Source: Isoperla grammatica (Eukaryota > Arthropoda > Insecta > Plecoptera > Perlodidae). Taken from it: a DNA stretch of 64,000 nt. Position numbers and translations under genes: made by a program. Location of the stretch: NCBI GenBank assembly GCA_945910005.1, contig OX246747.1, positions 35,425,129 to 35,489,128 of the forward strand, in the 5' to 3' direction. Below are positions 21,103-33,160 of the stretch, piece by piece (positions within the stretch are counted from its first letter, which is position 1; each line of letters begins with the position of its first letter). The notes below the pieces were generated by a model, which was not told where the DNA came from, ran no database searches, and saw only the letters and a list, made by a program, of their open reading frames with translations.

Positions 21103-21778
21103 CTGGCGGACCAGTTTTGAATCTTGTAAATCACTTTTATAAACGACTAAGGTCCGAATTCACCAAGCTTTTCAATCAGCCGATTTACTAATCTCAGATT
21201 TGTTACCATGGTTTCAACAAACATTACATACAAAATGCATGGTGGCTTCTACTGGGCGCCATTTTTGATCTTCGATTATAACAGAAAAACACCGGATTAA
21301 GGTTTGGTGAAACTGGCCCTAAATCCTATATTATATACATAAAATAGATGAAGATCGGGTCAAAATTACCCGATAACATACCACAAGTTTTAGATATCTT
21401 CAGCGTATTATTAATTTTAAAATAAACACATTTACATTTCCTATTTATAGCCTGCCCTACAAGGTACAAGATATTATTTTCAGAGGGAGATAATATGTTT
21501 GTACTATTTATTATGTATTTCGTTGCTTTGACGACTCCAAAATCACCCACCTAGTACATGTAAACCAATTTGGAGAGTATTTTCTATTTATTCACTTATT
21601 TACTTGTTATCTACCTTTTCACATTGTTGTATATTTACTTTTTGACTTGTCCACCCCATTTTTATATATTACTTCTTTCCTATACAGCTTTAACTTTACT
21701 GTAGGTATGTTATTTATTTAGGGAAATATTTAAGGAATATTTACTATTGGAATTGATTAAATAAAATTAATAAATAAA
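21103..21778. other. AT-rich unique DNA
   Basis: No repeat or gene recognised; several TTATTTA words. The minus frame at 21326-21550 lacks any motif. Confidence 0.4.
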
Positions 21779-21847
21779 TTCACATTTAGAGTCTACCCAC
21801 TCAGTAACGAAACTGATTTGCAGTGGGGGACTTAAATTTAAAGCGAA
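21779..21847 (-). mobile_element. SINE-B fragment (3' end only)
   Basis: About 69 bp matching the tail end of the repeat seen at 53.9, 61.2 and 63.0 kb (GAGTCTACCCACTCAGTAAC then TTTGCAGTGGGGGACTT). It is preceded by AATAAATAAA-type sequence, the complement of the SINE tail. It is 5'-truncated, as expected for LINE-mediated copies. Confidence 0.85.
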
Positions 21848-22003
21848 CAATCAAATATTATGGAATCAGCCTTAGTTTTATATTATAAATATATGTAGTA
21901 CATAAATAATAAATATACCAGTTATGTAATTACATAGTAAAAGTGTGTAATACATTCAAGAGTGCCCAGTACAGTTCCATTCATTGTATGTCCCCTGCTT
22001 CAA

Positions 22004-22166
22004 AGCTAACCGCATCGAATTTCTTTATTGGCAATCATTTTCCAATCTGCGCGCGCATCCAATTGTGCTGTTACGTCACAACAATGGCCACGTGGCCGTG
22101 TTTTGGCGGGAGAGGTGATAAAATTAGCGGCGCTTTGGTCGTTAAGCACGACTTTCTCATGGATAC
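22004..22166 (+). repeat. 164-bp near-identical repeat, copy 2
   Basis: Second copy of 20939-21102, same orientation, 1,065 bp downstream. Homology starts at A.GCTAACCGCATCGAAT and stops at CATGGATAC, and the flanks are unrelated. Few substitutions imply a recent duplication. Confidence 0.85.
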
Positions 22167-22212
22167 GGACAGAGATGGTTCAACTAGTTAGTCTGCATTG
22201 GTCGGAGCTAAA

Positions 22213-22243
22213 CTGTTGCCCATTGAATTAATCAATGGGCAAC
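22213..22243. repeat. Short palindrome
   Basis: GTTGCCCATTGA and TCAATGGGCAAC form 12-bp perfect arms around a 5-bp centre. This could be a terminator-like hairpin or a relic of a MITE. Confidence 0.7.
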
Positions 22244-22389
22244 AATAAATTTCTCAAATATTAACGGGGAGGGCTGTATAGTGTATAGTCTCAAAATTAA
22301 AACCGCACAAAATTAACGTGCTTAGGAGTAGGTTAACGTCAAAAACACGCAAAAATGTTCATATTTTAATAGTACTTCAAGAATGAAGA

Positions 22390-25335
22390 AAACTACAGAT
22401 TTTGAAATAATTAAGTAAGTTTCAGGGGTGTCATTCAGAAATTACGTAATCTCGCACAAAGTATGGATTGTAAGTGAACCTGAGAGTATTCATTTAATTT
22501 GATTCCTTCTAATTAATCTCAATTACATCTACTTTAAGGATATATAAACAAACCTGCGTGACATACCACATATTTTTAGATAAATACGGAAGTTTAACGG
22601 GCTGTCAGTCGAAAATTACTTAAAGGCACACATAGTAGGGATTTAAAGAGAACCTGAGTATATTCATTTAATTTGATTCCTTCCGATTATCTCAATTACA
22701 TCTTATTTAAGAAAATAAAAACATACATTCGTGACAAACCACAATTTTGAGATAATTACGTAAGGCTCTGGAGCTGTTATTTGAAATAACGTAATTTCAA
22801 ACATGGTATCGATTTGTAAGAGAACCCGAGTATGTTCTTTTAATTTGATTCCTTGTAATTAATTTCAATTACATCTTTTTTAAGGATATATAAACAAAAC
22901 TGCGTGACATAATACAGATTTTGACATAATTATGTAAGTTTGTCTGGCTGTCATTCGAAAATTACTTAGTCACACATAGTGGCGATTTGTAAGAGAACCT
23001 AGGTACATTCATTTGATTTGAATCCTTCTAATTAATCTCAGTTACATCTATTTTAATCATATATAAACATTCCTGCGTGACATACTACAGATTTTGAGAT
23101 AATTACATAAATTTGATGGGCTGTCATTCGAAAATTACTTTGTCACACATAGTAGGGATTTGTAAGAGGACCTGAGAATATTCAATTAATTTAATTTCGT
23201 CTAATTAATCTCAATTACAACTTATTTAAGCATATGTAAACATACCTGCGTGACATACTACAGACATACATGATATCTATTGTGTGTTTCTAAGAAAATT
23301 AAAAATAACCCTGAAATTGAAAGTATTATGCTAATTAACAACCATCATTGGATTATACGTACATAGTTTTACATTTGCAAGGTAGTTTGTGCAGTTGGAA
23401 AAAATCCTTAACATAGGCTCTGCTTCTACCTTCTCTGAATGTTATTAGGAAGTGCAAACGATTCTGAAAGCGAAACCTTGCGAATTTACCTCCTACACAT
23501 GTTATGGTATTATTTATTAGAGGATGTCAGAACAGCACACAACACAACATCTTGTATTTCCCATAATATAATCAGAGCAACAATGATGATGATAATTACG
23601 AAACCGTAAGTGTTCTGTGCTCACATTGTTGAACATTGTGTTGTGTGCATAGAAATACGCGGATATGGGTTTCAACGGTTGGTACAACAATTAATTACCG
23701 ACAAACGAAAATGGGAGTTTAAAATTGTTGGTTATATGTTGTACATGTTAGAATGAGAACCGGTTGGCTCTGGATGGTTTGGTCGGTAAAAGCAGCTGGA
23801 CATAAAGATCTCATTGAGTGATTAAAATAAAAAATAAAAATCAGCCGATCATAATACATATTTTTATATTACAAAGAAAAATGTTGCGTGAATACCACAG
23901 CTTTTGAGATAACTACGGAAGTTTGACGGGCTGTCATAAGAAAATTACGTAATGTCACACATAGTATCGATTTGTAAGAGAACTTGAGTATATTAATTTC
24001 ATTTCATTTATTCTAATTAATCACAATTACATCTGTTTTAAGCATACAAACGAACTTGCGTGAATACCACACATTTTGAGACAACTACGGAAGTTTGACG
24101 GGCTGTCATTCGAAAATTACTTTGTCACACATAGAAGCGATTTGTAACAGAAATTGAGTATATTCATTGAATTCGATTTACTATAATTAATCCCAAATAC
24201 ACCTATTTTAAGCATATAAGAACATACCTGCATGACATACAACAGATTTTGAAATAAGTATACGTTAGTTTCAGGGGCTGCCATTCGGTAATTACGTTTT
24301 TTCAAAACAAAGTATCGATTTGTAAGAGAACCTGAGAATATTTACTTAATTTAAATCCTTCCAATTAATGTCAATTACATGTGTCATACTACAGATTTTG
24401 GATAATTACGGAAGTTTGACGGACTGTAATAATAAATTTTGTAATGTCACACATATAATCGATTTGTAATAAAACCTGAGTATGTTTATTGAAAATGATT
24501 CCTTCTAATTAATCTCAAATACACCTACTTTAAGCTTATATAAACAAACCTGCGTGACATACCACAGATTTGGAGGTAATTACGGAAGTTTGACGGACTG
24601 TCATAATAAATTACGTAATGTTACACATACTAGCGATTTGTAACAGAAACTGAGTATATTCATTGAATTTGATTCCTTTTAATTTATCTCAAATACACAT
24701 ACCTACTTAAAGTATGAACATACTTGCGTGACATACCACAGATTTTAAGATAATTACGAAAATGGTCAGGCTGTGTTAGAATACTACGTAATGTCACACA
24801 TAGTGTCGATTTGTAAGAAAACCTGAGAATATTCATTGAATTTGATTCCTTCTAATTTATCTCAAATACACCTTCTATAAGCATATATGAACATACCTGC
24901 GTGACATACCACAGATTTTGGGATAATTACGTAAGTTTCAGGGGTTGCCATTCGGTAGTTACGTAATTTCAAACAAAGTATCAATTTGTCAGAGAACCTA
25001 TCTATATATACTCATTTAATTTGATTCCTTCCAATCAATATCAATTACATCTACTTTAAGCGTATCTTAACAAACCTGCGTGACATACCACAGATTTTGA
25101 GATAATTACGGAGTTTGACAGACTCTCATAAAAAATTACGTAATGTTACACATAGTAGCGATTTTTAAGAAAACCTGAGTATATTTATTGAATTTGATTC
25201 CTTCTAATTAATCTCAAATACACCTACTAAAAGTATATATGGACATACCTGCGTGACATACCACAGATTTTGGGATAATTACGTAAGTTTCAGGGGCTGT
25301 CATTCGGAAATTACGTAATTTCAAACAAAGCATCG
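22390..25335. repeat. 173-bp satellite, about 14 units, interrupted
   Basis: CTGCGTGACATACCACAGAT, TTTGAGATAATTACG, GGGCTGTCATTCGAAAATTA, CACACATAGT.GCGATTTGTA and TTTGATTCCTTCTAATTAAT recur about every 173 bp. Landmark positions are near 22556, 22730, 22903, 23076, 23250, 23884, 24057, 24230, 24382 (shortened), 24552, 24725, 24899, 25078 and 25250. Units are 10-20% diverged by eye, so this is an older array than the 110-bp one. It is strongly AT-rich, as many centromeric or heterochromatic satellites are. Confidence 0.95.
23266..23882. other. Non-satellite insert inside the 173-bp array
   Basis: About 615 bp with no match to the satellite unit. It breaks a unit just after the ACTACAG landmark and the array resumes at TTGCGTGAATACC. 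Internally ACAACACAACATCTTG near 23540 and ATTGTGTTGTGTGC near 23634 are partly complementary. No TSD is obvious. It may be an insertion or a deletion-bounded remnant. Confidence 0.6.
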
Positions 25336-25772
25336 ATTCACACATTTTGACAACACAATCGAAAGTGTATCCGATCTATTAACGAGTCCACGTTGTTCTA
25401 ATATTCTCCCAAGTCCGCTGTCTCTGCTCCAGCGCTCACATAAATATCACTGCAGAGAGAGAACGAGTTCCCAGGTGAAAGAAAAAGAAGAAGAAGAAGA
25501 TTTAAGAGGTGTTTTGCCACACTTCGTAAATTACCACAGTTTTATCTGGTTCGGGAGAATCTCTCTAGGAATATTCTCTGCATGTGTGTCGGGTGTGCGG
25601 ATGGAATACTCGAATACTCGCTAACGAATATGTGTTCCGTCGTTGCCTCGTGATGATTCAAGGCGAGAGGGATATGTCTAGTGGCGTATGAACAGGGAAT
25701 TGCCAACGGCGCCCCCCTCCCCCCCCCCCCCCGTGGATAATCTACTCTATTTTATTCATTAAACATTAGACA
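25336..25772. other. Unassigned, with AAG run and poly-C
   Basis: (AAG)n near 25484-25500 and a C-run near 25710-25732. GC content is moderate at 25340-25700, but I could not find a frame with splice sites to support an exon. Confidence 0.4.
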
Positions 25773-26882
25773 AGGTCCGTCGATGCCCTGGCGGAGGGCC
25801 TCATTCCTGTACATTTTTTTAACCCTCCTTAAAGTCGATCGATGAAGTGAACTACCCATTCAATACAACAACTAAACTATTCAAATTAAATTGACATGAA
25901 AAAATACTTTTTTTTATTCTAAATTATGAATTTCAAGAATTATTACATGTGAGTAGCATTTAATACTGAACTCCTTGAAATTAAATATTTTTTTTTATTA
26001 ATAAAGTATATTTATATTTTCTAATTTGAGTAGATTTGACGTAAAATTGACACACCAACGCGAATATCTCGAAAACGGATCGCGTTCGACCATCTTTTTC
26101 AAACGTATTCATGTTAGTCATGAAGTTATCTACATTTAGGACGAAAATTTGTTACAATATATTACTTTTTGAAGGTGCTACGCAAAGTTATACGATTGAA
26201 AGTGTAGGTTTTTGTTCAGTTACAATGTATAGCATAGGGAATTCCAACGCATTTCAACACTCAATAAATAAAAAACTAATAGCGGTAGGTGCATATTTTT
26301 TTCTACAATATTCACAAGCTTAATCTCAACTTGCAGTACATACAATTTGAATGATTTATATTACATGTGCAGTTATCATCGATCGACTTTAACTCTCGCT
26401 AACCCCATGTTAAAATGACCCCGGGGTTAACTCCTACACAGGCTTCCCTGCATAATTCGGAAGCAAATATGACCCTGTCTGATAGTAGGGTTAAGAAGAG
26501 TTATCTCAACAATACTTTGAAATGCCGTCATTTTGTCATTGCCCGTGTGTATAGTTTCACAAATGTCACATTTCAATTCTTTATTGAGGATATCCTATTT
26601 CATGGCTACGTTACTTTTTTATTGAAGTTTATAAACAATTTTGAGTACTTATAGTACATTATATAGGTTCTACACATGTAAATATGTAGTTTTATTGAGT
26701 ATTTTGTCGACGTTTTGAGGTTATTGGACTGCTTTTGTTTGTTATTGTTTTTATTTTGTCTCGTTTTTTCAACAATGTCTTCCTTCGATCGGCGTCTCAA
26801 TTGCTGACTCCTGATTGGCTATTGACTAACACCGGGGTCAAGTTTGCAAATGTACAGGAATGAGGCCCGGATTTACGGACCT
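25773..26882. mobile_element. 1.1-kb TIR element, non-autonomous
   Basis: The left end GGTCCGTCGATGCCCTGGCG followed by GAGGGCCTCATTCCTGTACA is mirrored at the right end, where TGTACAGGAATGAGGCCCGG leads to TTTACGGACC. Terminal repeats are about 35-40 bp with one short indel. The interior is AT-rich and has only short frames (70 and 79 codons) with no transposase motif (no DDE pattern recognisable). The superfamily is not determined; no clear TSD. Confidence 0.72.
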
Positions 26883-27904
26883 TCTAAAAGCTTGTCTTAA
26901 ATAGCTTTTAAAAAACGTCAGATTTTATGGTTATTTGTGATCCGGGGCTAAAACGATACAATCTTACAACACTTATCCTCTAAAAAGTTGGTTCTAGCAT
27001 AATATATCACGTGATTTTTTGTTTAGATTGATCTTATCAAATCAATCAACAGTTTTCTAAAAAAAATATATATATAATATATTCTTTTGGTAAAAATATG
27101 ATATTTATTGTGTCCCATTTAAGCCGGCCGCCAATGGGACTAAAACGGGACACACTAGGGACTAAAACGGGACATCACTCTACCTATCTTATTGTGGATC
27201 AGATAATGTTATGGGGCAATAATAAATATGAATTTTTTTAGATTAAAAAAAAAAAAAAAAAAACTTCAATCAGTATTTAACGGGTATCGAATTCATCCAA
27301 GACCTCCCATCTCGCATCCCTCATCCCTCCACCTCTATCGTTATGTATCTATAAACAGCACGGCACACGCGCCTACTCTCATACAAACACACAAGTGGCT
27401 GGATATGAGAAGTGTCCTCTTAAAAACGACAATGTGTGCGGTTGATTATTCTCCCCCCCCCCCCCCCCCCCCCTCATTCATAAACTCTTCCAACAATATC
27501 TACTTACACAGATCCGCGCCATTGTCTTTCTCTATTCGCTAATAACGGATGACACCACGGGTGGGCCGTTTTACCCGCCCCCCCCGCCCCATTGTAATTA
27601 TTACCACATGCTTCACCACACTGGATGGTGATACTCTCTATTAGATAATAAATATATTCAAACAGATTGCTAATGAAGGAAATTACTATTATATATGATT
27701 ATGAATATATATTTCAATTGGTATAACACACACGCGAAAAGAATGAATTATGATACTTGATTGAAGCGCGATGGTATTTAAAGAGTTTAATTCAGCTGTT
27801 CTGTGTAGTTGTGTAGAATAATGAATTACCTCTTGTTATATATTGTTGTATATAAACTTGTGATATCATTATAGACTTTTAAATAATTACGCATTAAGTG
27901 TTTT
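26883..27904. other. AT-rich DNA with long homopolymers
   Basis: Contains poly-A (about 27245-27262), poly-C of about 22 (27451-27472) and a second C-rich tract at 27577-27590. GGGACTAAAACGGGACA is doubled near 27136-27172. No gene is supported. Confidence 0.45.
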
Positions 27905-27917
27905 AGAGAGAGAGAGG

Positions 27918-27990
<73 letters not shown>
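27905..27990. repeat. (GA)n microsatellite
   Basis: Almost uninterrupted GA/AG dinucleotide run with one GGGAC interruption near 27916. The minus-strand poly-Ser/Leu frame is a by-product. Confidence 0.97.
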
Positions 27991-27993
<3 letters not shown>

Positions 27994-28517
27994 AAGAAAA
28001 CAATTTATACAGACAGCACAGCTGTTTATCGAAGCACATTGCAAAATGGTTATGTAGATTTTTTTTCGTGATAGTAAAAATATGTAGTCGGTTGATTTAT
28101 TGCCTAGAGACTGTTGTTGTTGTTATTATTATATTATTAATTTTTTGTATAGGGCCTAAAATGTTTTTCTTTGTTGCGGGCCTTGTTATGTTTTAATTGC
28201 TGTGTGCGCTGCGCGCGCATATAGATAAGCCGCGAACATTACAGACAGAAAGAGAGAGAGAAAGAGATGGTCAAGATAAGAAAATATAATATGATTTCTA
28301 TCTAAATGTTTTGTTTTTCTAAATGGAACGTTTTTCGTGTAAATTGTTTTTGTTTTGTTGGGAATTAGGTGGGTGCACAACGACGAGTTTAATTTATAGC
28401 ATGGATTAGTGGGTTTGTTAGGTTGGTGTTTCTGAGGAGAGTGACATGTCGTTGTGTTGGTAAGTGGAGGGAGGAGGGGGAGAGAGGATGAATATTGACA
28501 ATTGTTTATACCGAAGG
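27991..28517. other. Unique AT-rich DNA
   Basis: Short GA run near 28238-28266; nothing else recognised. Confidence 0.4.
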
Positions 28518-28527
28518 TATAGTATGT

Positions 28528-28809
28528 ACCGATAGAGGTGGCTCAGCGGTAAGACGCGAGACTCTAATTCGGGAGGTCGCCGGTTCGATTCCGGCCACCG
28601 GCAGTCCTGACTGAAGGTGTTTTCCGAGGTTTTCCTCAGTCGTAAAGACGAATACTGGGATTGAGTCCTACTACTAATAGACCTCGGACATTCCTCCCCA
28701 GCTATCCAAACACCCTAATATATACCTAGTTAGTCACCTGAAGAGGGGCACATCAGGTAAAGCTGGTGTGCACCTTACAACGGGTATTCCTACGAAAAAT
28801 TATTATTAT
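28528..28809 (+). mobile_element. tRNA-derived SINE (SINE-A), full length, copy 1
   Basis: The head resembles a tRNA: an A-box-like GTGGCTCAGCGGTAAGACGC and a B-box GGTTCGATTCC spaced as in RNA polymerase III type 2 promoters. The body has TTTTCCGAGGTTTTCCTCAG and CCTCGGACATTCC. The tail is AAAAATTATTATTATT. A 10-bp TSD TATAGTATGT flanks it (28518-28527 and 28810-28819), showing target-primed retroposition. No protein is encoded; a LINE partner must act in trans. A-box, B-box and TSD are seen directly; pol III transcription is inferred. Confidence 0.93.
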
Positions 28810-28819
28810 TATAGTATGT

Positions 28820-29100
28820 GGAAAATGAAACAAATGCATCCCTCACCACGAGAACTAGCCATACACAAGGAACAGTGGATTGGTATAGTTTTCACGAAAA
28901 AAAACTATACATTTTCTATATCATTTTATCCTTGGTTAGCCGTCCCTCTTTGGGTATTTTTGGAAAAATTTGAGATTGGGCGTTTCCCAGCCACGACGCC
29001 TAAGTCCGAATACACCTCTGAATATATTACTAGTGGAAAGAACCTATAAATTATACGTTTTAAATTCTTGATAATATACAATTTTGGAAAATATCATGCA
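28820..29100. other. Unique DNA with a 93-codon frame
   Basis: The plus frame from 28768 begins inside the SINE tail and runs to 29049. The start being inside a SINE makes it a poor gene candidate. Nothing else recognised. Confidence 0.4.
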
Positions 29101-29111
29101 AAAATTCTCCG

Positions 29112-29300
29112 ATGTCGACGTGACCACCCCACGCGTCGTGTGCGGCGCATTTGAAAACTTTTGATAATTTAAATTTTTCAAACATCGATTATTTCTCACG
29201 ACTAATCGATCACGCAAAACCTTTCGATTAATCGATAACGCAAAACTCTCGACTAATCGAGTAGTCGACGTGCCCGCCCCACGCGTCGTGTGCGGCGTGT
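29112..29300. repeat. Direct repeat around ATCGAT-rich core
   Basis: TGTCGACGTG followed by CCCCACGCGTCGTGTGCGGC occurs at 29113 and 29262. Between them CGA(C/T)TAATCGAT with ACGCAAAAC repeats two to three times. CpG-rich flanks, AT core. Confidence 0.8.
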
Positions 29301-31516
29301 GAAGTGCCCGTGTGTCTATACACGGTCGCGGGTCTAGTTACAGGAAGGGGTTGGTGTATCTTGTGATGTCTGCTACCAGGGGGTCGCGACCCATTGTTTG
29401 CCGCACGGGGTGGCTCGGCGGGTCGGGTTCAAGGGGGGGGGGGGGCAGCTTCCTTTGACCTCCCACATCTCGAGTAATTAATATTGTTTAACTTGTAGAC
29501 AGGGTCAATCGGAAGAAAAGTATTTCTATACTTAAATTCGCCAATTTTTTCTTATCATATTTTTCTTGTATGTTTGAACTGTGTGTTTAAACTGATTGCA
29601 TATTTAACAAAAATAGGAAACAATAATGATACTATTATAAATTATTATTATTAAGAGATTTTTGTTGGCATTTTATTTATAATCTGTTCGATTTGTGTTT
29701 GTTTGTAATATCTGGAGAATTTTAATTTAAAATAAGAAAAGGTCGAAAAAATAAAAAAAGTCCCTAAAAATAGTTTTATTTTAGAGGAAGAATTTCGTTT
29801 TTGAATTTACAAATTTCAATTTTATTTTCAGCGAACGTTATAATTCAGCAATGTATCCATATTTTAAGTCTTAGATTGTATCGTATAATATGGGTTTACA
29901 TCGGTCAAATTATAAAAATTATTGCTTAAATATTAAAAGGTTCGAGTTTTCGTGCTTTCCGTCCTTTTAAAGACTATGAATTTAGGTGTCATTCGCCAAT
30001 TTATTCCAATTTTGGCGTTGATTCAATTTTTGACACTGTCTGATGTAAAATTGATCAATTCGTGCTCATATTGTGAAATAAAATAATGTCTACACTTTTC
30101 GGTGTAACCGTCAACTACGAATTTCACGAGTCTCTATACTTATTACTAAATCACTCTTCTCTACATTACAGAATCCAGTAAAATTGATGATGTGGACCTC
30201 CATAAAAATATTTTGAGTAGCTGTTCAGTATACAACATCGTTTTCTCGACCTTCATAACATATAAAATGTCAACCTTCTTTCTCCCTCCGTCCCCTCTCA
30301 CATTACAAAGTATCCTACAATTCAATTCGACCGAAAGAAAATACCTGAACCATCTAAATCGTTTCCATTTACACGAAAACCACTAAACTCCCAACGCACA
30401 TATATAAAAAAAAAATAAAAAAAAAATCATCCCCTAAAAAATGACTTACCACGTTTCACGTGAGCACTCTCTCAACGGGGGGTGAATACACTGTTTGTAT
30501 TTCTGGTGTAGGATCGCCACGGGAGGGGTAGGGGGCAGGTTCGGTTACTGGTGCGGTAATTTAAGGCACATTGTGTTAAAAAACGACATGGGGTGAACGC
30601 GAACCAACGAAGAAGTTTGGGTTTATTGACGCGCGCACCGCTAAATGATTTATTTAGAGGGCTGTGGAGTTTTTTTTTTTTTTTTTTTGCGTTTCAGGTG
30701 GCGATAAAGACGACGTTTTATTGCGACGTTTTTGTGGCGTTATGTTGATAGGTACTGGCGCCGGCGCCGGGGGAATGACTTCAGAAATAATAGAAAGGCA
30801 AATACGATAGTCTGGTTTAATTTTTTGACGATGGGGTAGGGGTGTTTTTATTTTTTCGTGTTTCGTGTAAGTCTAATAAAATTGTAATTTATAGTAGGTA
30901 CTAGTTAGGGTATTCATTGGTTCTAAAACTATGGTTGCAAGAAGTTTTGGTTGTGGGCAGTGAGGTGGCGCCCTTGGAGAGTCTGTAATCTTAGACAATG
31001 ACCAATTCAAAATTTGGACGATTTTACTAGATTAGCATGGCACCGGTAACCATAATTTAATTTGTTTCAATTTTCTATACTTATTATACTATGTATTTAT
31101 ATTTGTTATTTGTTGTATGTTGTTGAATTTATTTGTTTATATGTTGTATATAAATAATAAATTATAAAAAATAAATATAAATTGTTTATAAATTTGTTGT
31201 TGTATAAATTTGTTAATATATAAACTGTTACGAAGTGTTGTCACATAGTAATGTAAAATGTTAAAATCATCAAGAACGGGTAACCGAATAAAACAATTTT
31301 CAAGAAAATCCACGAAGAAGCGTACACGCATCTATCGGGTTGAAAACTTTGAGAATCGCACATGTATGACTGACTCACCCCGTCCGTTGTCCCGATTACT
31401 CTCGTTGCTGCGCACCCTCTCCTTGTGATGTCGACGACAACCACTCATCAGATGGTAATCTAGACTCCTCTGTTGTCGTCGTCGTCGTCCCCGCCGTATC
31501 GGAGTCCTCGATCTGA
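29301..31516. other. 2.2 kb of AT-rich DNA, no gene seen
   Basis: Includes a G-run (about 29426-29440), poly-A near 30410-30427 and poly-T near 30671-30688, with scattered AT microsatellites. Short frames (30192-30386; 31137-31331) show no motif. Confidence 0.45.
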
Positions 31517-31533
31517 GGAGCAGATTATCAACA

Positions 31534-31601
31534 CCGTAATCAGATAAGCGTCGCAACTACCTCGAGGATCGGGAGGAATTCAACGTGGTCGTTGTTGAGG
31601 G
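31534..31601 (+). CDS. Possible internal exon fragment before a GTGAGT donor
   Basis: A short open stretch reading DKRRNYLEDREEF then NVVVVEG ends exactly before GGTGAGTTAT, a strong splice-donor context (about 31602). The local sequence is GC-richer than its surroundings. There is no convincing polypyrimidine tract or acceptor upstream, and overlapping minus-strand frames of 67 and 74 codons are also open here. Product unknown; listed only because coding-like composition and a donor coincide. Confidence 0.15.
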
Positions 31602-31817
31602 GGTGAGTTATTGTTGGCGGTGGACATTAGAATTAATGTAATTATTTAAGTGACGGGTTTACTACACGCAGAAATAAATAAATAAAGCGGAACCAAGAGC
31701 GAAATCTCAAAAAAACAAAAATGTTACTATTTAGAGTATTTTTGTTGCAAATTCCTACATGACGTGTGTTCCACTCTATTGCTTATAATAATTAAAAATA
31801 CAATATATTACAATAAA

Positions 31818-32121
31818 TATTCATAGGTTGCACGTACGTCACAATTTTGCGCGTGGCGGCCACATTTGTGATCAAACTAACAGTTGAAGGCTGTTGTGGT
31901 AGAACATAGAAATACTTAGTTCTTTAAAATTCAGCGTGTTTTTTAAATAAAATTGGTGTGTGTCGTAATTTTTAATTGTTTTATTGCTTATTTTTACTTT
32001 TTAAATTCTAGATTAGGCTTATTTACCGAATTTGAACAGTATTTGTCAATCATCTAGGATTGGTCCTCATCAATTGTGTCGCAATCATGGCCGCTGTGAC
32101 GTCACGTGGGAACTATGAATA
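31818..32121. mobile_element. TIR element with CACGTGACGTCAC end, copy 1
   Basis: The left end TATTCATAGGTTGCACGTAC and the right end, whose complement begins TATTCATAGTTCCCACGTGA, form imperfect terminal repeats of about 40 bp, both including a GCGGCCA word. About 304 bp. A second copy at 55338-55659 matches along its length. Termini sit at TA; TSD uncertain. No ORF. Confidence 0.8.
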
Positions 32122-33160
32122 AAATTTATTTAAAATCAGTGTGGTTTCGCCCGTTGAAGACCTCTGATAAGGGTTCGAAATATTGCGGTTTTAATTGTTC
32201 TATCTTGACAAGGAACAGTGTACAGTCCAATTATTAGGTCTTATAAACGTTTTACCTGTTCTATTATGTTTTCGTTTTAATTAATTACTCTATTGCTTAT
32301 TACGACAGGCAGAGTTACTCGATCTAGTCTATCCTTGGGTCAAACGGGAGCTTAATGATTTAAATTATATAAACGAAACACACCTGTTTATGATAAATGT
32401 ATTAATTCCCTTGTCACGTGTGAAAATGTTCCTTCAAAAGAGAAATCTTCAAAATCCCCTATAATTCACAATCAATAGTGTATTTATATTTGCGTCTTAA
32501 CTTTTTTAATTATAATGAAAATCAAATTTTGTATAGACTTTATTATTCTCTCATTCTAAAATATTACTTCAGACAGTACAGTTTACCATGAAATACCTCA
32601 TAACTTAAAATCAATCGTGTTAAACTACTAGAATAATATTTTTAATTACAAACAAAACTTTCATTTTTTTTTTTAGAAGTCTCTAATTCTAAAATATTAC
32701 CACAAGACAATCTACCGGAGGAAAAAAAAACACACACACATAATTTAAAATCAATCCCACATCGTTACCATCCAAAATACAACACAGTAAAAATAAAACA
32801 CGATAAAAAATGGTATTTTTTTTATCTTCCTTATTGTAAAATTCTCCTTTCTATACAATACACAATACACAATACACAAAGCCTCGCCTTGTTACACAGT
32901 TACACAACCAACAAACGTGGTAGTATATATTTCTTCTCTTCCAGTAGGTAGGTAGGTATATTATTATCACGTTAACTTATGACTCCGGACAAAGAATATT
33001 CAGGTAGCATATTAAGACATATATCATGGTATTCACGCCGTGCCCGTAACGGAGATGAGATATGAGCCCCTGGCCCCCTGCGGATACGGTTGGGCCCCAC
33101 ACAACACTAGGGACAAATATTGTGACCGTCAGGCAGGGCACACATTTCATTGCGGTTCAT
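32122..33160. other. AT-rich unique DNA
   Basis: Loose repetition of TCTCATTCTAAAATATTAC and TAAAATCAATC.TGT at 32480-32760, suggesting an old tandem repeat. No gene recognised. Confidence 0.45.

Noticed and set aside
28528..28600. tRNA gene call at the SINE head
   Set aside because: T-arm and D-arm are tRNA-like, but the acceptor stem does not close, and the sequence continues as a SINE body with TSDs; the same head recurs in two more SINE copies.
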